64,000 nucleotides of DNA, from positions 551,777 to 615,776 of the forward strand of contig VSDK01016457.1 of the NCBI GenBank assembly GCA_009767595.1. Direction: 5' to 3'. The first letter of the stretch is position 1. Each line of letters opens with the position of its first letter. Under the pieces are notes generated by a model. The model was given only the letters and a program-made list of their open reading frames with translations. It was not told where the DNA came from and did no database searches. Source of the DNA: Symbiodinium kawagutii (Eukaryota > Sar > Dinophyceae > Suessiales > Symbiodiniaceae). Positions 1-10,177 of the stretch are shown here, in pieces. The translations under genes were made by a program, and so were the position numbers.

Positions 1-13
1 GGGCCTTGCGGCC

Positions 14-76
14 CTACCGCGGTCGGCGGCGAACGGTTGCGGTCGGTTGCGAACGGTTGCGATCGGTTGCGGCCGT
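14..76. repeat. Short tandem repeat of GGTTGCGANC units
   Basis: About five copies of a 10-11 bp unit of the form GGTTGCGGTC / GGTTGCGAAC stand at the very start of the window. The array is GC-rich, unlike most repeats further in. No coding role is visible. Confidence 0.7.
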
Positions 77-1190
77 AAACGCAACGTCCAGCGAACACGT
101 CTCCACCCCCAGACCCCCACTATGAAACGAGAACCCGTGCTACGCATTCGGGAAAAAGTGGCTTGCAAAACAATCCAACCTGCGCACAGAATGGAGCTGC
201 CCATGATCTATATTGAGGTCCCGCGCTTGAAAGCCGCCGTGCTCAGCTGCTTTTTGCTGTACCTGCCATGACACTCCGGGAGGTCTCCAGTGCTTGCCCC
301 AAATCCAGTGGTTTTCTGAAACTGGAAATCGTCCAACTGGTAACTGACGGTCCAAGGGTAAATCAAATGGTTTCCTTTGGATGGTGACTGAGGGTGCAAG
401 GGGTGTTTTTTGCGAAAGAATTGGGATTTTGATTCCGAAGAGGGTGCAAGTGCTGGCAACTGGCAACCTCACACCACGGCATCTAGGATCGCAATCTGTT
501 GAGGACCGCGCTCAGGTGTCCTGCGCTGTACCGCCTGCGGATCGATGACAGTCCCATGCATCGATGGGATGAGTGCTCTGAGGGTCTGCTGAAGTTGAAG
601 CATGTTGGAGCATGTTGGAGCATGTTGAATGGAATCATCTTGAATATGGTGCATCCATCAGTTGAATCATGCTGAAACATAAGCATGAAGCTGAATCCAA
701 CCGCAAAAAGAAATGAAAAGGATACTGTAGTGTATCGCCACGGACGCCAGGTTGTCTCTTTGGCAGCAAATCCTAGACCATACTGCCTTTTGCTGGACAA
801 TAGCACGCAGATTCCAACAATAAAGTGCTACGTCAACTGGCAGGTTTCATGGCATTGCAAATGGCTCAATGAGCCTGATTTATAGTGTGGATTTTGACTC
901 ATCCTAGTTACTTGCAGCGTATGTGCCGTGCACCATTCATTTTGCTGCTGGTTGTTCTATACTGTTCTAGAGGTGACTACATGGGTTGACGAATAGACGT
1001 AACGGTTGGACCAGCTGGTGACACCCTCACTTTTGATAGAAGAATACCACTTCAACTTATCTCACTGCTATTCACAACTCATCACCTAACCTCTTTGCAG
1101 CATCTTGCAGCTGATTCCGCACAACTAGTTTCTAGCTGTATATTTCGAACCTGTTGCTGCTTCTCCATAGTGTACAGGCAACTTCTCAAC
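77..1190. other. Stretch without a confirmed gene
   Basis: No recognisable gene. There is an 11-bp triplication of CATGTTGGAG-like units at 599-626. The minus strand at about 480-580 is open in two frames and GC-rich, so it could hold a short exon, perhaps a 3' exon of the MA3 gene, but no family motif supports this. Confidence 0.5.
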
Positions 1191-1194
1191 AGTC

Positions 1195-1388
1195 ATCTAC
1201 TAGGTATTGTCAACTGTTTGAAACCATTGTCAACCATTATCAACTACTATCAACCATCATTAATTAAGTATTATCAACTAGTATCAACTGCTATCAACAG
1301 CTACTATTGTCCAACTGCTATCAACAGCTACTATTGTCCACTACTACTATCAACTACCATCAACCGTCACTAAGTATTATCAACCATG
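1195..1388. repeat. Imperfect ATCAAC-rich tandem repeats
   Basis: Runs of TATCAAC and CATCAAC, including a direct duplication of a 27-28 bp unit (core CTATCAACAGCTACTATTGT) at about 1285-1340. It belongs to the same AACCATCA/ATCAAC low-complexity sequence that recurs in introns throughout the window. Confidence 0.7.
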
Positions 1389-1501
1389 ACGATGATCCAC
1401 TCTGGGATGACCCTCCCCGCAAGCTCCACCTCCAGCACCTTCAGCCCTGCGCCATCTCCAATCCGCAGTAGGCCTCAGGCCACTGCAGGACGAGCATGAT
1501 A

Positions 1502-1627
1502 TGGCGAGCTGGGTCAAGCTCTTAACCAACCAATAATGGGGGATACTAACCAACCATTTTATAGGGAAAACAGCCTGGTTAATGATGGGGGAACCAGGGG
1601 GACTAAGGGTGAACTGACCCACGGCCA
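1502..1627. mobile_element. MITE-A copy 1 (miniature inverted-repeat element)
   Basis: The 126-bp element opens with TGGCGAGCTGGGTCAA and closes with TGACCCACGGCCA, which are inverted. The interior carries AACCAACC, ATGGGGGATA, TAGGGAAAA and GGGGAACCAGGGG blocks shared with copies at 4888, 12755, 14973, 46117, 46883 and 48650. It has no coding capacity. Confidence 0.65.
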
Positions 1628-2143
1628 TATAGAATATGGTGCGTTCATAATAAGGAGTGAGGTAGTATATGCAATGTATAATGATATCATGGACACGTTC
1701 ATCCCGTAAATGAGGTGTACAATGTACAATGAAGTACAATGACCATGATATAGAAAACAACTCATCACATTGGTGCGTTGGCCAGTGAGCACATGGAGTA
1801 CGTGGTCGTTCTTTTTCCATCAGCATGTTCGGTATGGAATAGGTCAAGCCCCAAACCGACGGTACTCGATAGGACCGGAAGCCTTCCTTTGAGTATTCCA
1901 ATATTTCTGATCTATCGTTCTCCTTGTCTTCTGCATCCCTTCCCTGAAAACCAGCAGTTTCATCCCAAATCCTGCATAGGATACGTTGCTCAGAATCGAA
2001 CGGCAACGGCGCAGAAAAGGAACACTCACCAGCTCGTCTGTGAGAAGCCTCAAAAACCCAGAAGTTGCAAAAGCGTGCACTCGATTCACCATCACTCTGG
2101 GTTTTTGAGCAGCATTTGTTGAATCACCCAAAAAAATGCAACA
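1628..2143. other. Stretch without a confirmed gene
   Basis: A long open frame on the minus strand (1380-2006) runs through MITE-A copy 1 and has no recognisable domain, so I do not accept it as a gene. Near 2040-2100 a GTTTTTGAG-type sequence occurs in inverted orientation. Nothing else is recognisable. Confidence 0.5.
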
Positions 2144-2392
2144 TTGGTGAATACAACTCTGATTCACCATCACTTTGGAATATTCACGACAAGAGTGATG
2201 GTGAATCAGAGTTGTCCTGTCCACTCACCACTTGATCCCGTATTCCAAAATTGGACAGGACAGGAGACTCTTTGGAATATTCACGACAAGAGTGATGATG
2301 AATCAGAATTGTCCTGTCCACTCACCACTCGATCCCATATTCCAAAATTGGACAGGACAGGAGACTCTGATTCACCATCATTCTTGTCGTGA
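2144..2392. repeat. 97-bp tandem duplication with nested inverted repeats
   Basis: Two copies of a 97-bp unit (2174-2270 and 2271-2366) begin TTTGGAATATTCACGACAAG. Each unit contains TCCTGTCCA and TGGACAGGA arms. The right end (2363-2391) is an inverted copy of 2182-2210. The 5' flank at 2157-2176 is also inverted relative to 2191-2210, so several alternative hairpins can form. Confidence 0.8.
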
Positions 2393-2895
2393 CCGGATTT
2401 ACCACGCGTCTACAGACTAGTCTCTACAGAGCAAATCAAGCGCTACGAGGCGGCTGTCTAACGACAATTTACAGCTAAAATAGCAAGCTCCTGAAAAACT
2501 CTGGCTGTCTGTGATCTTTCGCGACTATGATTGGATATTGTGGCTACATGCTCGTATTGACCAAGATTCTTTAGGTCAGAATATCAATCTGTATCCTCTA
2601 TTCTGCGGATATTTGGGAACTTAACCAGGGACAAAGAGACACGTGATGTTGATCCACACCCGCCTGTTTGTGTGCATACTCATATCATATTTACGTTTAT
2701 ATATACATATACTGTATGTATATTTGTAAATAGATCATCACATGAATCTAGTCATTGCATGTCCAACAAAAAACATACATAACTACATGTGTAAGAATAG
2801 TTCATGTCACATATGGTATCACATGATTGGGGTGAGATACACACACTTCGTCTTCTTGCCATGTTGGCATTGGCCAATGACACAGCTGTGTCTAC
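2393..2895. other. AT-rich stretch, no gene seen
   Basis: This lies 3' of the last MA3-gene exon I can place. It is AT-rich with a TATATACATATACTGTATG palindromic patch near 2698-2720. A 3' exon of the MA3 gene may be hidden here, but I see no motif that fixes one. Confidence 0.4.
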
Positions 2896-4265
2896 CCCTC
2901 CTCCCAGCCTGATGATGACCTCCGTGAGCATCTCTGAGCAACGTGGATAGTCCAAACTCAGGTCAGCCACTTGACCTTGGCAACTGACCTATATACACCT
3001 TACCAAGTGGTGGTTACTCAGCCATTTAACTCCCGATACTAGGTAAGAAGCCAATCATACACTGGAGTGACTGCAGTGTAGTAAATGGCTCAGGCTAAGA
3101 AAGGCGAATCCCAAGTGATGCAAGTGATGCTTCGTGATGATGGATTCTGCTGAGCAGGAGCCGGCTCTGCTGTGCCACATGAAGCTTCAACTAGCAGCTG
3201 CGGCGCTCTGTTCCAAGTCATCAATATCACCACTGAGTCAAAATTGTAAGAGATGATTAAATTGTGAAGAACAGATTAAAACAGAAACTTTTGCTTGTGG
3301 TTTATAGAACCGTTGTTTTGAATGGTCATCAATGATGGTTCTTAATTGCTGTTACTGATGATCATCCTTGTGCTTTTTTGGAGCCCGGTCGTCTAAGGGC
3401 AACTTGGGGATACAGTCAGCTGAGCAACCACATCTTGCAATGGGATCATACTTCTGCATAGAATCTGATCTCTGATCTCTACCCCAACTGATCTCCTGAT
3501 GCAAATTCAATGTGTTTCTCTCCTCACCAAGGCACCAAGGAGTCGAGTGGTGCCCCACCTAAGGAATACGGGCTGCGGTGTGTTCTTCCCTTGGGCATTG
3601 GAATGGTGCTTTGACGCTGGAGGCTCACCACCATCAGTGACTTACGTCTTTTTCAAGCTTAGCCACTGTACTGAAAGCAATTTTTAGAAATACACATGGC
3701 TGTAGCCTGGTACCCGGGTGAACATGCCCTACATGACCAAATGGTCTTTACTGGGATGTTCATCTACCCCGTTTTGGATGCTCGATATTGGCCAACAACA
3801 TTTCAAACAACAAAGGGTCAGCCTGTGAAACTTGGGCAACGACTGGATATCGTCCTGCCATGGCAACAGCAGCTGGCTCCCTGAATGTGCGGGGGTTTGA
3901 TCTGAACAATTTATGCATCGATCCGTCGAAATCTAGATATCATCCACCAAACCGATAAAAGATGATTAAGTGTTTTCTAGAAACATCACTGTACTAATCG
4001 CGAAAAAAATTATCATACGTAACTGTTCATATCAACCATTACCAACCACTCGCAATCATGAACCATTCTTGGATGGCCGCGGAGTAACCATTTTCCGGCA
4101 ACAACTGAAACCATCTTGATGTATGACAACAACCCTAGAGCATGTTCAGCCACCATCACTTTCGACCCAGTTTATAACTCTCATTATGGCACGTCAGCAA
4201 TACATATAACCTGCACAAAATTGAATAGTTTACATATTTGTATATATATAGAGTCAATGTATACA

Positions 4266-4316
<51 letters not shown>

Positions 4317-6103
4317 ATAGTGACAATGTATAGATATACAAAAGCAAACCAGTATTGTTGCTACCCTTGCATTTCCATGATTGAAAAATTGCTATTGCTA
4401 TTGGTTACTGAGTATGTAAATTACCATTGGTGATTTTGGTAAATGCTAATTATAGCAGTAGTAATTGTCTACTTGTACCAAGCATTTCTCAAGTAGTGAT
4501 CACTGCTGGCAATTACCGGTCCCATTACAAACAAATACTAATACGAATTGGCGAATAGCATATCAATAACTTATATACTAATCACTATTGGTCATTAGAA
4601 ACCATCAATGAGTATAACCATAACTGCTAGCCACCTTTTATAACAATTGATTATAATAAAATAAGTCTAAATAATTAACTACTATTAACCACCCAATTCA
4701 TCATTTACCTGCACTCAACCACCCAATTGATCTACACTATTGGCACTTGGCCTCCCTTGCTTCAGCCCCCGGTCCTTTGTAAGAACACCTTCGCTGGTCA
4801 GCGTCACGAGAAGCTGCAGCACTGCCTCCCGTAGCGAAACTCGCGTTGGGGATGGAGTACCAACTCATCGTTTTTAACCGACCAATGTGGCGAGTTGGGT
4901 CAAGCAGTTAACCAACCAACTAATGGGGGATGACCAACAAAACTCTAGGGAAAACCATGGTTAATGACAGGGGAACCAGGGGTACAGGGTTTTAACCGAC
5001 CAATGTAGGGTTAAACAATCAGCAACAATCAACAATCAATGTAAATAATCAACCAACCATCAACAACAATCAACCAATGATATGACCCAACAATCAACGG
5101 CAGTTTAACAACAACTGGTACTGTTAACTGTTCACGTTTAACTGTTAACTGACCAATCAACAACAGTTGAACAATCAATGTCACCAGTTTAAGAATCAAA
5201 AATTTGCACTAATGTCCGTTTTAACAGTTAAACCCACATGACATGAATCAACAATCAACCGTCAGTGGCTGTTGACAGGGTGGCATCCAGCAACCTGACA
5301 ACAATCAGGTGCTCCGAAATGACCATGACCAAGTGTTCAAATGTGGGATGACTAAGGTCAGTTGGACATCTAAGGTCTCGAAGGTCTCCAGTAGCCCAGT
5401 TGGTCTGGTAGTTTCTGGCTGGAGATTCCTATGATTTGCTGCTTGGGCTCGGGTAGCCATAGGTAGCCCTGTTGTGTCCCAAGTTCTGAACATGGCGACC
5501 TGGGGCTACTCCTGGGACTTGGTAACAACTTGAGGTCCACCCGCTCCAGCCTCTCGACCAGCCGCTTCACTTGATTGAGAGAAGGCCATCGTCACAGCCT
5601 CAACAAGGATCATGATCAATCAAGGCATGGCTGAAGCTCAAGCAAGTTGAGTGACAGTATCAACACCTGCAATGTTTGAAGCACTGCTGCAGATCATCTA
5701 CTTAAAATGGTCCAATCCAAATCCTGGGACTGTTTTGGCGCTTCTTCTGCCAATGCATGCATGTTCCTAGACTTTGATTCAATACGATTCCATGCTGCTA
5801 ACCTTCCATGTTGGAATCTGTATGCAGAGTGTCCTTCCGCTGAAGTCACAGAAAGCTGTGTCAAAACATCTCAACCAGTCTCAACACCGCAGCCATAGCA
5901 GCCAGACCTTCTTCACGAACTCGTGATGGTAAGTGCTCATACCAAGCTCCTGTAGAACTGTGCTCACCTGCACGACGCGCAGAGGCTCTGCCCCATCCTC
6001 AATTCGACAAACATGTCATGCCCCACGCGACCTCTTCCGCATTGCTAGTCACGAAGTATTCCTCCATGCAACGACCAGCCGCGTGCTTAAAGGTTTTGAG
6101 CTC
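2896..6103 (-). CDS. MA3-domain (PDCD4-like) protein, partial gene
   Basis: MA3 domains are helical scaffolds that bind eIF4A and modulate translation (PDCD4, eIF4G, plant MRF proteins). Exons placed by eye, 5' to 3': 6032-6103, 5908-5967, 5551-5598, 4775-4825, 3483-3495 and 2896-2975. Visible hallmarks, in order: GRCMEEYFVTSNAEE, VLQELGMSTYHHEFVKK, AVTMAF, LQLLVTLTSEGVLTK, EISWG and VADLSLDYPRCSEML. Exon lengths of 72, 60, 48, 51, 13 and 80 bp keep the frame. Donors are GT, GT, GC, GA and GT, all with AG|G acceptors. Roughly eight residues normally found between ISWG and VADLSLD are missing, so another microexon is likely in 2976-3482. The 13-bp exon is the weakest piece. The N-terminus and anything after 2896 were not found. 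The family call is firm; the full gene structure is not. Confidence 0.78.
4262..4316. repeat. (TATC)n microsatellite
   Basis: About 13 perfect TATC units. They lie inside the 1279-bp intron between MA3-gene exons 4775-4825 and 3483-3495. Confidence 0.95.
4888..5006. mobile_element. MITE-A copy 2
   Basis: Starts TGGCGAGTTGGGTCAA and carries the shared interior AACCAACCAACTAATGGGGG, then GGGGAACCAGGGGTACAGGG. The right terminus is degenerate. A 17-bp direct repeat, TTTTAACCGACCAATGT, stands at 4872-4888 and again at 4990-5006. It is either a long target duplication or part of a partner element. The copy lies in the intron between MA3 exons 4775-4825 and 5551-5598, adjoining the former. Confidence 0.6.
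5007..5290. repeat. Degenerate CAATCAAC/AACAATCA tract
   Basis: A low-complexity run of CAACAATCAACCAATGA-type words within the 4826-5550 intron of the MA3 gene. No open frame of interest. Confidence 0.55.
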
Positions 6104-9007
6104 CTGGAAACCATTGGCGCTCAGTTGTCCTATGTTGCTGAGTCAGCTTATGTACCTCAGATAGCACAAAAGTATAGCCCGCAACCTAAAATGGTTGACA
6201 TAGCCGTAAGATGCCCTAAGTAGTCAACCCTTGACCATCCTGCAGAGTCAACGGCGATGAAACCTGTTTTCCAAACAAGCCATTTCTCGTGGAAAGCGGC
6301 ATCTATATGATTCTATTTGTATCTATGATGCGACTTCAATGCTACATTTGTGGTTGTTCTCAGACCAGGCAAAATTTTAGACAAGCATTTTGGCATGGTT
6401 AGATTGCACGTGATCATTTCGCAATCATGTTGTCCTCCAAGTCTTCTTGGAGGAACCCCTTGAAACTGAGGGTTAAAAAGTTGCAAAACGTTCAATACAA
6501 TATAATCAAAGACTTCGTCGAAACGTTGACCAGCCGCCAAACACAGCAGCTCCGAAATCGTCTTCGCGAGCATAGCATGAAAGTCGTCGGACTGCTCGCC
6601 CTGCAAGCCGGACAGACCCTCTCAAGGCCAAATGTTGCTGTTTCGTACTGAGAACATGGGATTAGTGCTCAACGGAATCGCATAGAATCGCTTTGTTGTT
6701 GACTTTCGAAAACTTGGATATGCATGGATATGCCCCTATATATTGCTACACGCACACGTCTTGTGCACATAATGCGTAGATAGTGGATGTGTGCAAATCG
6801 AGTTTGGGTATGTGTATGTATGTATGTATGAATAATAATGCGTGTATGTATGTATAAATAATATTGTGTGCGTATGTATGTATGTGTATATATCATTGTT
6901 TCTTATTGATTGTTATCGTTATTGTATAGTATATACTATAATACAATATATTAAAATTGTACATATCATTATACTATACCTACAAGTAGTGGCCAAAGCT
7001 GGCATGGTTCATCGGATGTGAGTGGAAACTCCAGTCCAGAGTACTCTCCCGACTGTTCGGCCGATGTTATTCCTCGACTCCTGAAGCATGCAATGGCAGC
7101 CAGCTCGGTCATCATTTTCCTACCATGTCATTCTCTTGCAGACTTGCATTTAACATAAAACAGCTCGTTGAGGTGTGGATGAAGCCAGAAATTCCAGGTT
7201 CCATCTTTATGTAAAGCATTAAATTATCGTTGTGGAATCAGGGTCCGGTGTGCTCCTTGTGAACTCGGCAAATCTCAGCAAACCTTGAAGGAAACCCAGC
7301 TGTATAGGCTTTCATCCAGAACGCTCGGAGCGAGTCAACGAGATGCCATTAGTCAGCGACTCTCCTAATAGGACTGCAAAACCGTTCCTCAGTTGATCTT
7401 TGCAATTCTGGTTGAACAAGCTCTGACCTGTTGACTTGACATCATATGAGCTCATATTGAATAAGTTCAAACATCATCAGAAAGGATGACTGCAAACCCT
7501 GGCGCAAAACCCGGGTCTGCAACTGGGAAGAACTGATTGCAGCCGCCCAATCGCTACCGGTGGGAACAAGCTTGGGCACACCGCTTCACCTCCCTCAGGT
7601 GGTGCCGTTCCGCTCGGCATGTCGGCACTTTTCACGCGATGGGAAACACCGCATGTTCAGACGTGCTTGGGAACACCGAAAAGTGGAAATCTGCAAAAAT
7701 CGCAGGTTGAATTTGAGATGTCACCAGTGTCGCCGGTGTCACCAGCCATATGATTTGGATCTTTCATGATCTTTCTGTCTAATTAAATGCAACTGCATCG
7801 AATTTCACTGCTATCCTGGAAGCTGATGCAAGCTTGAATCTTCAAGCTGCAACTGCCGTTCAGCTTGCAGTGCTGACCTCTCCTACGAGTCAATGTCCAC
7901 TTACACCGGAACGTACACTTCTGGCTTGGGTTGACGATAGTTGCCGCGCAATGATTTTATCATGGCTCCAGAAATCAGAGCATATCTCTGTAAATAATCT
8001 GTGTTTCATGAACGTGGATCAAAGCTGCACTTCTTCTGCAGAGTGATCCGCCTGATCCTGTACTCTCATCAAGTTCCGCCAAGTTGCTTCATTTCAATGT
8101 CTTTGAATTCTCCATGCGCATTTTTTGAATCATTTTTTCAGGCGTTTCAGACTGCTCCTGGGTTCTCTTCAGTGCCAATCTTCTCAGCACGAATTCCCAG
8201 GCTTGACGCACCCGAAACGGACCAACGGTGCTGCAAAAGGCGTTCGCGAGGGATGCTGCTGGACTCAGAATCGGATTCCTCCCCTGCCGGCTGAGAGATG
8301 CTTCGTTCAGTCTCAACGACACCGTTGCTGCATTCGAGTCATTTCATTGTATGTCAGTGTTTTCTGATGGCACTGAAACATATTGAAACCCAAAGCCGAA
8401 GGACAATTAAGGGTCAATTATGATGGATTCCACAAACCTAGTTGATACCATCCCCCATGGCTCATTGCTATGGAAACACTTTCTGAGGTGCGTGATTTAT
8501 TGGATGAAAACATGGCGGACGCAGCACTACCCTCCGAGCACCTGTCTGAGTTGCCATTGTGACCATCACCTTTCGATCCTCCTGACACAGGTGAGCAGCA
8601 GTTTACTTCGAAGCTACCATACATTGGCAATCAATCAAAATACCGTAAAATATCAGCTTATATGTAAAAATCAGTACAACACATTAGGGATCCGTTCACG
8701 ATGCATCTTCGGAAAGCGTCGGCTTTCCCTCAAAAAACGATGATTTTTGGATACTTCTAGAGGGTTGAGAGTGTACAAACGCACAACTTGCCAAGAGAAT
8801 CAGAAGATTGTCCACCATGGTGGGCTGCTTGTCCACCAGTGCTCGTATGGTATTCTGTTGCAAGCAGCCCACCTCCAAATGGCTCTGCAGCAACACTGTC
8901 ATTGGGCTAGAAGGAGGTGCCACCTTGGTTCATGGTTCATGTCATCGTGGCCTGCAGCCTGCGTAACCATTGCAAATGAATGTGCCAAAGCAAATCTTAG
9001 TTGCTAA
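6104..9007. other. Stretch with possible unassigned exons
   Basis: This lies between the CCCH gene and the MA3 exons and probably holds 5' exons of the MA3 gene. On the minus strand, 6427-6640 is open with helix-like content (SDDFHAMLAKTISELLCLA). Around 8170-8300 one minus frame reads an acidic, serine-rich segment (AGEESDSESSSIPRERLLQ). Neither has an identifying motif or a confirmed splice partner. A (TATG)n tract lies at 6805-6895. Confidence 0.35.
6805..6895. repeat. (TATG)n-type microsatellite
   Basis: Interrupted TATG/TGTG repeats with AATAATAATG breaks. Not coding despite open frames on both strands. Confidence 0.8.
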
Positions 9008-10177
9008 CTAGATCCAAGAGCGATTTATTTGGAAACTAGTGCCTTCTGGATTTGGACTTCTGTTTATCTGAATTCGTGATGTCTTGCTAGAGCAATGAAG
9101 ATCTACCGGATCAAAAACACTGGCACACAGTCTGATGCAAACGTCATCCTGAACGCCATGATGCATCCAAGCAGCATTGGTCATGGGCACAGTGGCCAGG
9201 CAGCCACTCGAAGCCAAGGAGAGTGGATTTAAAAAAGTGGATGCCAAAGGGGAGGGGATTGGCAGCTCTAAATCCTCATCCTTCCAGACCGGTGTGACAG
9301 GTGTGACTGGCTGAGTGGACAACAGGCTACTGAGGCCTGGGGGAGGCACGACAGGTGACGGGAAAGGCGGCAGCAGAGTTCCCGCCATCTCTGGCAGTGG
9401 GAAAGGAGACATGTCCCCATCCGTGGAGGGCGTTGTGGGTGCCTCCGATGCCAGGAGCCGAGCCTTGCGCTCAGAACGACTGGCCTTGCGCCGGTCGTGC
9501 GAGAGATGGCAGAAGGTGCAGCTCTTGCCATTTTGACAGCGACCCTTGGGATAAAAGTTGCATCTCTTGCAGTTGCCCGCAGCATGTTCCAGTGAACCAA
9601 GAGATGGCAGTGTTCCCAAGGCCTTCAGACAGCTGATGTCAAGACCTTCATGCTGGTTTTCACGGGACAAGCCAGGGGGACTGGGATTGCTGTCAGTGCC
9701 ATCTTCGAAGATGGAGTCGGAAGTGTTGATCTGCAAGTCCAGTGTGCGAAGCGGCTTCACCGGTGCTAGGCCCTTCTTGATGTCGTCTTGCTGGTGCACC
9801 TGGTGCCAAACGACTGGCATGTTCAATGGCCATCGGATCACATGTAACCATATTGATTCAACCGCAATTCACAATGATAAACCATGATTCTCATCTGGTT
9901 GACCCTTTTTTTCGCTCAATCATATTGATTCACAACGATGAACAATGATTGATCATCATCAATGTTCACAATGATCACCTCATATGGGTTAATCACCTAA
10001 TATGAGGTGAACATTGATGAGAATCATCCTCACATGGTGAATCGATGATGATTCAGTGGTCAACGGCATGGATTTCTCGTTGATCTTCTCAGCTCCTGAG
10101 CTTTGGGCCATGTTGGTGATCTCACCCAAGGCAGGGCGCAGGGCAGGCGGCTGCGGCACGAACTCAGGTGCGCTGGC
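9008..10177 (-). CDS. CCCH-type zinc-finger protein
   Basis: Probable RNA-binding protein with one CCCH finger. Two exons are supported: 10079-10177 (33 codons, proline-rich, containing PEFVPQPPALRPALGEI) and 9008-9799 (264 codons with stop). They join in frame through a GA donor at 10078 and an AG|G acceptor at 9800. The finger reads CNFYPKGRCQNGKSCTFCH, spaced C-x7-C-x5-C-x3-H, followed by a basic stretch (RRKASRSERKARLL). Upstream of it is VHQQDDIKKGLAPVKPLRTL; downstream is a proline/serine-rich tail (PPFPSPVVPPPGLSSL). Single-finger proteins of this layout are very common in dinoflagellates. An in-frame ATG at 9841 would give a longer single-exon alternative. The true N-terminus lies upstream of 10177 and was not found. 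The RNA target is unknown. Confidence 0.83.
9957..10020. repeat. Inverted repeat (hairpin) in CCCH gene intron
   Basis: ATATGAGGTGAACATTGATG at 10000-10020 is the reverse complement of TCATCAATGTTCAC plus CACCTCATAT at 9957-9985, with a 9-base insertion in the left arm. It lies in the intron between exons 10079-10177 and 9008-9799. Confidence 0.75.

Noticed and set aside
1380-2006. 208-codon minus-strand frame
   Set aside because: It crosses MITE-A copy 1, has no domain and has composition unlike the confirmed exons.
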